In this document: positions 62,901 through 64,000 of the stretch, one piece after another | How positions within the stretch are numbered: position 1 is the first letter of the stretch | Layout of the letters: each line of letters opens with the position of its first letter | From: Acanthopleura granulata | Lineage: Eukaryota > Mollusca > Polyplacophora > Chitonida > Chitonidae | Length of the DNA stretch: 64,000 nt | Reading direction: 5' to 3' | Assembly: GCA_016165875.1 (NCBI GenBank) | Contig: JABBOT010000011.1 | Coordinates: 12,401,766-12,465,765, forward strand | The notes under the pieces: model-generated | Seen by the model: only the letters and a program-made list of their open reading frames with translations | Told to the model about the DNA's origin: nothing | Database searches by the model: none | Made by a program: the position numbers and the translations under genes

Positions 62901-63638
62901 TCAATGCATGCAGTATTTTGTAAGATACCACCACATAGTACACAAAGTCAGGAATTCAATAATTTACGGTATTTAACGATGGCATATCCCCCTCATGTTA
63001 TTGTGCTCTACATGAGTGCTAACCCTAAGTTTCAATGCATGCAGTACTTTTGAAGATACCACCCCTAACATTTTGTTTAACATTGCTTTCCCTGTTATTG
63101 GACGTCAACGCCGCTCAGGGTACGACATAAGCTATGCATGTACTTAGCACAGGAGAGCCCAAAAAACGGGAGTTAGCTTATCAGAGTCAGAAAATGTTGA
63201 AATCAATTTCATGAGAGAAGAAGTCTTAGTTTCATAATGGCCAGCCAGGAATGTTCAGAAAAGGCTAACTACAAAGAGAGCAATTTTTAGAAGGTTCATG
63301 TAGGTTTGGTTGCACCCAATTCCCCTGAATGGCCTTTTGTGGAATAAAGAAAAGGTTATAGGACAACCATGACAAAGACCAAGGCCAGGACTGGCATGTG
63401 ATAAAAGCAAAATGGCTCACTGCTTGGCACTCTAATCACTGTAATTTTATTCACACATCACACAATCTACGTCTTCTGTAAGCCTGGCTGTCTTTATAAT
63501 ACCTGAGGAGCAGAAAATGGTTGCTAGGCGACTCCTTGCAATCTGATTCCAGGTTGTCTTCTGGAGCGTGAAGGAGGTTTCTGATCAGGTAGAAGAAATG
63601 TACCACAGCCTGGCACTGTTCATGTGCTAGAGGACCCT
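41801..63638 (-). CDS. tim: Circadian clock protein TIMELESS (d-type), partial
   Basis: Eighteen minus-strand exons chain by GT-AG sites with agreeing phases and give roughly 780 residues of an insect-type TIMELESS. In the fly, TIM binds PERIOD, enters the nucleus to repress CLOCK-CYCLE and is lost in light through CRY. Matches to family segments occur in the right order: LIRNLLHAPE; ILITFLTLPQ with VVVQVLSVLFKE; MYFTWMVAYFLTFA; FHLVVTALKE; SFLRDLIKTNHLLLQVLD; VILTMMHHVSGACG; FTKEEKDL; ALEWIQNSVLEVCF; SGLKPTTPKQTWEPMSFYCI; YFHIPVAW; and LGPVNPEELKF. Segments such as HLVVTA and TMMHH fit the clock paralog better than TIMEOUT. The start lies beyond 64,000 and the C-terminus is not settled. The first visible exon carries an apparent frameshift. 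Similarity was judged from memory of the family, not by a search. Confidence 0.88.
42482..42679 (-). CDS. tim: tim visible exon 17
   Basis: (V)KKADVPLLPF to ILGPVNP plus one base. Acceptor atattttag, donor atccag/gtaagt. NYFHIPVAWGLRDLWDKACILGP aligns with fly [23 protein letters not shown]. Confidence 0.92.
42800..43250 (+). repeat. Minisatellite, about 14-15 bp unit
   Basis: Repeats of tcagctcactctgtgtcag and variants through tim intron 16. The plus-strand Ser/Thr/His-rich frame is repeat-derived. Confidence 0.85.
43326..43391 (-). CDS. tim: tim visible exon 16
   Basis: (V)ISGLKPTTPK to SFYCI plus one base; 66 bases, phase 1 at both ends. Acceptor gtttttcag, donor atatag/gtgaga. Matches fly RSGLKVPEGDHIMEPVAYHCI. 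Confidence 0.9.
43638..43788 (-). CDS. tim: tim visible exon 15
   Basis: EIPITENDGS to VCFSKL plus one base. Acceptor ctgctgcatcag, donor agctgg/gtaagg. MKSALEWIQNSVLEVCFSKL matches fly HLLWLQRILIECCFVKL. Confidence 0.9.
44691..44760 (+). repeat. 17-bp tandem repeat, 4 copies
   Basis: gttaatgcgggttgttc repeated four times with one or two changes. Confidence 0.85.
45310..45448. repeat. Foldback element
   Basis: Arms of about 66 bases (45310-45375 and 45383-45448) share ttacatggttactg, gatacgaaactata and aagcctcatattggg in opposite orientation, with a short loop. Looks like a miniature inverted-repeat element. Confidence 0.85.
45563..45670 (-). CDS. tim: Possible tim cassette exon 14
   Basis: STQNKAQRVW to KLFILW, 108 bases, phase 0 at both ends. 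Acceptor attatttttatcag, donor ctgtgg/gtaaat. It is open and has good splice sites, but I see no counterpart in fly TIM, and exons 13 and 15 join in frame without it. It may be a lineage-specific or alternatively used exon, or a chance frame. Confidence 0.4.
45868..45933 (-). CDS. tim: tim visible exon 13
   Basis: ISKFLTSCGF to YEDNFGN, 66 bases, phase 0 at both ends. Acceptor tttcttttttctttttag-like tract (very strong), donor gaaat/gtaagt. The other two frames have stops, which fixes the phase. Confidence 0.83.
46235..47030 (+). repeat. Minisatellite, 122-133 bp unit, about 6.5 copies
   Basis: tcaccaagccttcacctgct starts at 46261, 46386, 46511, 46633, 46758, 46891 and 47016. Copies are nearly identical; length differences come from a cca-rich stretch and one duplicated agctcaccact. 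Within tim intron 12. Confidence 0.95.
47262..47406 (-). CDS. tim: tim visible exon 12
   Basis: (C)DLSEDIEFTK to VEKTANE. Acceptor ttgggcattacccag, donor aacgag/gtaaca, ends in phase 0. FTKEEKDLTISLYMES matches the fly WSQEEMDTLYWYYVQS segment, the Myb-like TIMELESS C-terminal helices. Confidence 0.88.
47700..48035 (+). repeat. Probable dispersed repeat (aaggacttttcaagg type)
   Basis: Words such as aattcaaggacttatcaag, gttttcaaggactttcaagg and ccaagatttctaggattttc, with related attccatgactt words at 57600-57665, suggest a dispersed element. The 132-codon plus-strand frame overlapping it is not a gene I can support. Confidence 0.45.
48367..48592 (-). repeat. SINE copy, minus strand, nearly complete
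   Basis: tttatttgattggtgtttta, cgccgtactcaagaatattt, cggtcagcattatggtggga, ggttgctggcagaccttccc and ccagcatgaactggacttga; ends at the B-box and lacks the A-box end. Confidence 0.88.
49203..49291 (-). CDS. tim: tim visible exon 11
   Basis: EINDLVEYIF to KLAEDLF plus two bases. Acceptor ctctttttcag, donor ttttg/gtgagt. Corresponds to fly WSDLIEYVIHKFM. Confidence 0.9.
49714..49912 (-). CDS. tim: tim visible exon 10
   Basis: (Q)FGSKDIMHNF to SKYPMSV, with VILTMMHHVSGACGKVSSL as in fly IFTMMHHIGGDLGQI. Acceptor ctcattttcag, donor ctgtg/gtgagt, ends in phase 0. Confidence 0.93.
50494..50723. repeat. Large foldback element in tim intron 9
   Basis: Arms of about 110 bases around a centre near 50608. 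Left-arm words ccaataagcttagcataatg, gagaagtcgcatatttgac and cgtcttcaggatttattctg return reversed on the right. The pre-mRNA could form a long hairpin starting about 95 bases downstream of exon 9. Confidence 0.85.
50817..51006 (-). CDS. tim: tim visible exon 9
   Basis: (H)DLSTMKDLRQ to DILAHVQ plus two bases, including SFLRDLIKTNHLLLQVLD. Acceptor tgcatttcag/atgac, donor acagca/gtaagt. One of the best-conserved TIM segments. Confidence 0.92.
51261..52270 (+). repeat. Minisatellite starting in the exon 8 donor, about 30 bp unit
   Basis: About 30 units of catacatatagcctatactc plus acacttcat. On the minus (tim) strand each unit reads gtatgatgaagtgtgagtat followed by aggctatat. The first unit begins with the authentic 5' splice site gtatgataaag at 52272. 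Confidence 0.92.
52273..52370 (-). CDS. tim: tim visible exon 8, between two minisatellites
   Basis: (R)FHLVVTALKE to GRTAL plus one base; matches fly MHLVVTAIREF. Acceptor tttttttgctag/gtttc, donor ctctac/gtatga. The donor sequence is also the first unit of the array running to 51,261, and an array of 3'-splice-site-like units begins about 25 bases before the acceptor. Confidence 0.9.
52395..52868 (+). repeat. Minisatellite just upstream of exon 8, about 29-31 bp unit
   Basis: About 16 units of acctgacaaaacacaggtga with aacaataaa or aacaaatca. On the minus (tim) strand a unit reads tttcacctgtgttttgtcag/gttt, a pyrimidine-rich stretch ending in CAG. Confidence 0.92.
53515..53665 (+). repeat. 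Dispersed repeat family, partial copy 5
   Basis: gactatttgccaactatcac, ctggttttattctct and tcttttacattacatttcgt resemble the end of the 31060 copy. A long poly-T run precedes it at about 53487-53507. Confidence 0.5.
53702..53818 (-). CDS. tim: tim visible exon 7
   Basis: (R)VVFLHEVVGM to RRSALK plus two bases. Acceptor tctgacttgaag, donor aaaag/gtacgg. The phase fits only exons 6 and 8, and it fills the gap corresponding to fly VLSYLTYEGVSLCEQ. Confidence 0.83.
54370..54485 (-). repeat. tRNA-like SINE end
   Basis: ggatttgatcctgtgacctc and cttaaccacagccggc resemble the reversed tRNA-like ends at 7755 and 34185. Confidence 0.45.
55969..56078 (-). CDS. tim: tim visible exon 6
   Basis: NHNATSKNSV to KKMDFNCV plus two bases. 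Contains MYFTWMVAYFLTFARKKK, the signature FFWLVTYFLKFA-like segment. Acceptor acctgttttcag; donor gttag/gttagt. Confidence 0.9.
56499..56568 (-). CDS. tim: tim visible exon 5
   Basis: (R)LMLSDFATIF to QIVLSLL. Acceptor cttttttccag, donor ctcttg/gtaagt, ends in phase 0. Aligns with the fly segment LLKEFTVDFLLKGYSYLV, the start of the second conserved helical block. Confidence 0.87.
58175..58539 (-). CDS. tim: tim visible exon 4, variable linker
   Basis: 365 bases, the longest exon seen: VQPSKNGLTS to TTRLLTEI plus two bases. Rich in Ser, Glu and Gly (SSESVSVD, EYEEGKGLSGE), like the low-conservation acidic/serine linker of TIM, which holds phosphorylation sites and a nuclear signal in flies. 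No basic nuclear-localisation cluster is obvious here. Acceptor catgttttcag; donor tacg/gtaagg. Confidence 0.85.
58590..58770 (-). repeat. Degraded SINE, minus strand
   Basis: cacacccaagaatttttcac, gggagaaacccacgaccaac and agcatgagatggacttgaac in the right order with a diverged centre. It begins about 50 bases upstream (in the transcript sense) of tim exon 4. Confidence 0.7.
59041..59115 (-). repeat. SINE tail fragment
   Basis: ttgattgattggttgctgta, tgccttactcaagaatttct and tacgatgttagtcagttt. Confidence 0.6.
59121..59264 (+). repeat. Tandem repeat, 54 bp unit, about 2.7 copies
   Basis: acagtcccactggggtaaag, cgccaatattgggcaag and tcaatcacaa repeat in tim intron 3. Confidence 0.85.
59388..59447 (-). 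CDS. tim: tim visible exon 3
   Basis: DLFSGVVVQV to FKELVP, 60 bases, phase 0 at both ends. Acceptor tttgtttgcag, donor taccg/gtaagc. Matches the fly GVTMVQLIALIYKD helix. Confidence 0.87.
59478..59690 (-). repeat. SINE copy, minus strand
   Basis: gattggtgtttgatgccgta, ctcaagaaaatttcacttat, ccagcattatggtgggaggg, ccttcccacgtacggccgca and ggaagccagcatgagctggg; the head is lost after gaggcacc. Confidence 0.88.
59815..59990 (+). repeat. Degenerate tandem repeat, about 36 bp unit
   Basis: Units such as actgaagtcacacttctata and actgaaacataagctgaagt. The array ends about 20 bases from the donor of tim exon 2. Confidence 0.7.
60011..60071 (-). CDS. tim: tim visible exon 2
   Basis: (R)NLLSCGLGDI to TLPQW. 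Acceptor gacaattgcag, donor aatgg/gtacgt. Enters in phase 2 and ends in phase 0. Corresponds to the fly segment before LLLYLMTCPQ. Confidence 0.85.
60240..62040. other. tim intron 1, left half: nothing recognisable
   Basis: No exon-like frame, satellite or clear SINE between about 60240 and 62040 apart from short A- and T-rich runs. Confidence 0.5.
62048..62265 (-). repeat. SINE copy, minus strand, diverged
   Basis: tttatttgattggtgtatta, tgctgtactcaagaatgttt, ccagcattatagtcggagga and ccttcccacatacagcag. Confidence 0.82.
62848..63065 (+). repeat. Direct repeat of about 87 bp, two copies
   Basis: 62848-62934 and 62979-63065 share catgcagtattttgtaagat-like, atccccctnntgttattg and ccaccac ends. 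Confidence 0.8.
63503..63638 (-). CDS. tim: tim visible exon 1, with apparent frameshift
   Basis: Acceptor ccttcctcccactag, donor cctcag/gtatta (phase 2). From the acceptor one frame reads GPLAHEQCQAVV, then hits a stop. A second frame reads HFFYLIRNLLHAPEDN to the donor but has a TGA upstream at about 63622. The two join without a gap if one of the two TG dinucleotides at 63599-63602 (plus strand atgtgtacc) is removed, and the joined peptide matches the TIM segment ending RNILHIPE. So a 2-base duplication (allele or assembly error) is likely. Use of an internal acceptor (gaacag or gccag) is the alternative. Confidence 0.75.
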
Positions 63639-63724
63639 AGTGGGAGGAAGGAGAAGAGACACAAATCAGTGACCGAGTGAAAAAAAAAATGACAAGGCTG
63701 TGACAGGTTACAGGCAAGAACAAT

Positions 63725-63900
63725 TCTTTGATTCTGGGAAGGAGACACCAATTCACTGATTGATTAAAAGAGATGACAATTCACTGACTAAAGGAGACAA
63801 CAATTCTTTGATTCATTAATGAGGACAATTGACTGACTGACTTAAAGAGGCTACAATTCACTGACTAGTTACAGGATGACAAATCACTACTGATTTAAAG
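63725..63900 (+). repeat. Degenerate tandem repeat, about 36 bp unit
   Basis: gacaattcactgactaaagg and caattctttgattcatt repeat. It lies upstream of visible tim exon 1, in the preceding intron. Confidence 0.65.
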
Positions 63901-64000
63901 CAAAACATCACCAGTTTATATGGATATCAACTTTTGATTCCTTAATACAGCATGTGACTTTCCATGTAAATGTGCTATGTTATTGCATGACCAAGCATTT

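Overview
The window is animal nuclear DNA: AT-rich, intron-rich and full of SINEs and minisatellites. It holds parts of two spliced genes and no sign of bacterial or viral gene organisation. About twenty copies of a tRNA-headed SINE of the kind common in mollusc genomes, together with an insect-type (d-type) timeless gene, point to a lophotrochozoan, most likely a marine mollusc. That assignment is inference.

Layout. From 1 to about 14,350 I see no convincing gene, only SINE copies, a 33-bp-arm palindrome at 6,045 and several minisatellites; the last of these stops about 100 bases before the first coding exon. A plus-strand gene runs from 14,356 to 33,522 in five exons. Its splice phases all agree and give a 335-residue D-2-hydroxyacid dehydrogenase of the glyoxylate/hydroxypyruvate reductase type, with the NAD(P) motif and the catalytic Arg, Glu and His all present. 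An ATTAAA poly(A) signal lies about 120 bases after the stop.

From about 36 kb to the right edge the minus strand carries a circadian timeless (tim) gene, tail to tail with the first gene. Eighteen exons can be placed between 63,638 and 41,801; the N-terminal exons lie beyond 64,000 and the C-terminal exon is uncertain (a candidate lies at 36.0-36.1 kb). The first visible exon appears to carry a 2-base insertion that shifts the reading frame. The tim introns are loaded with minisatellites of about 30 to 125 bp.

The most unusual structure is visible tim exon 8 (52,273-52,370). It sits directly between two different arrays of about 30 bp. The downstream array begins in the exon's own 5' splice site, so copies of the donor sequence recur through about 1 kb of intron. 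The upstream array repeats a 3'-splice-site-like sequence. Other points are large foldback elements inside introns, a dispersed repeat family with four clear same-strand copies, and an unidentified open exon-like frame at 35.9-36.1 kb. The two genes have no evident functional link: one is metabolic, the other a clock component.
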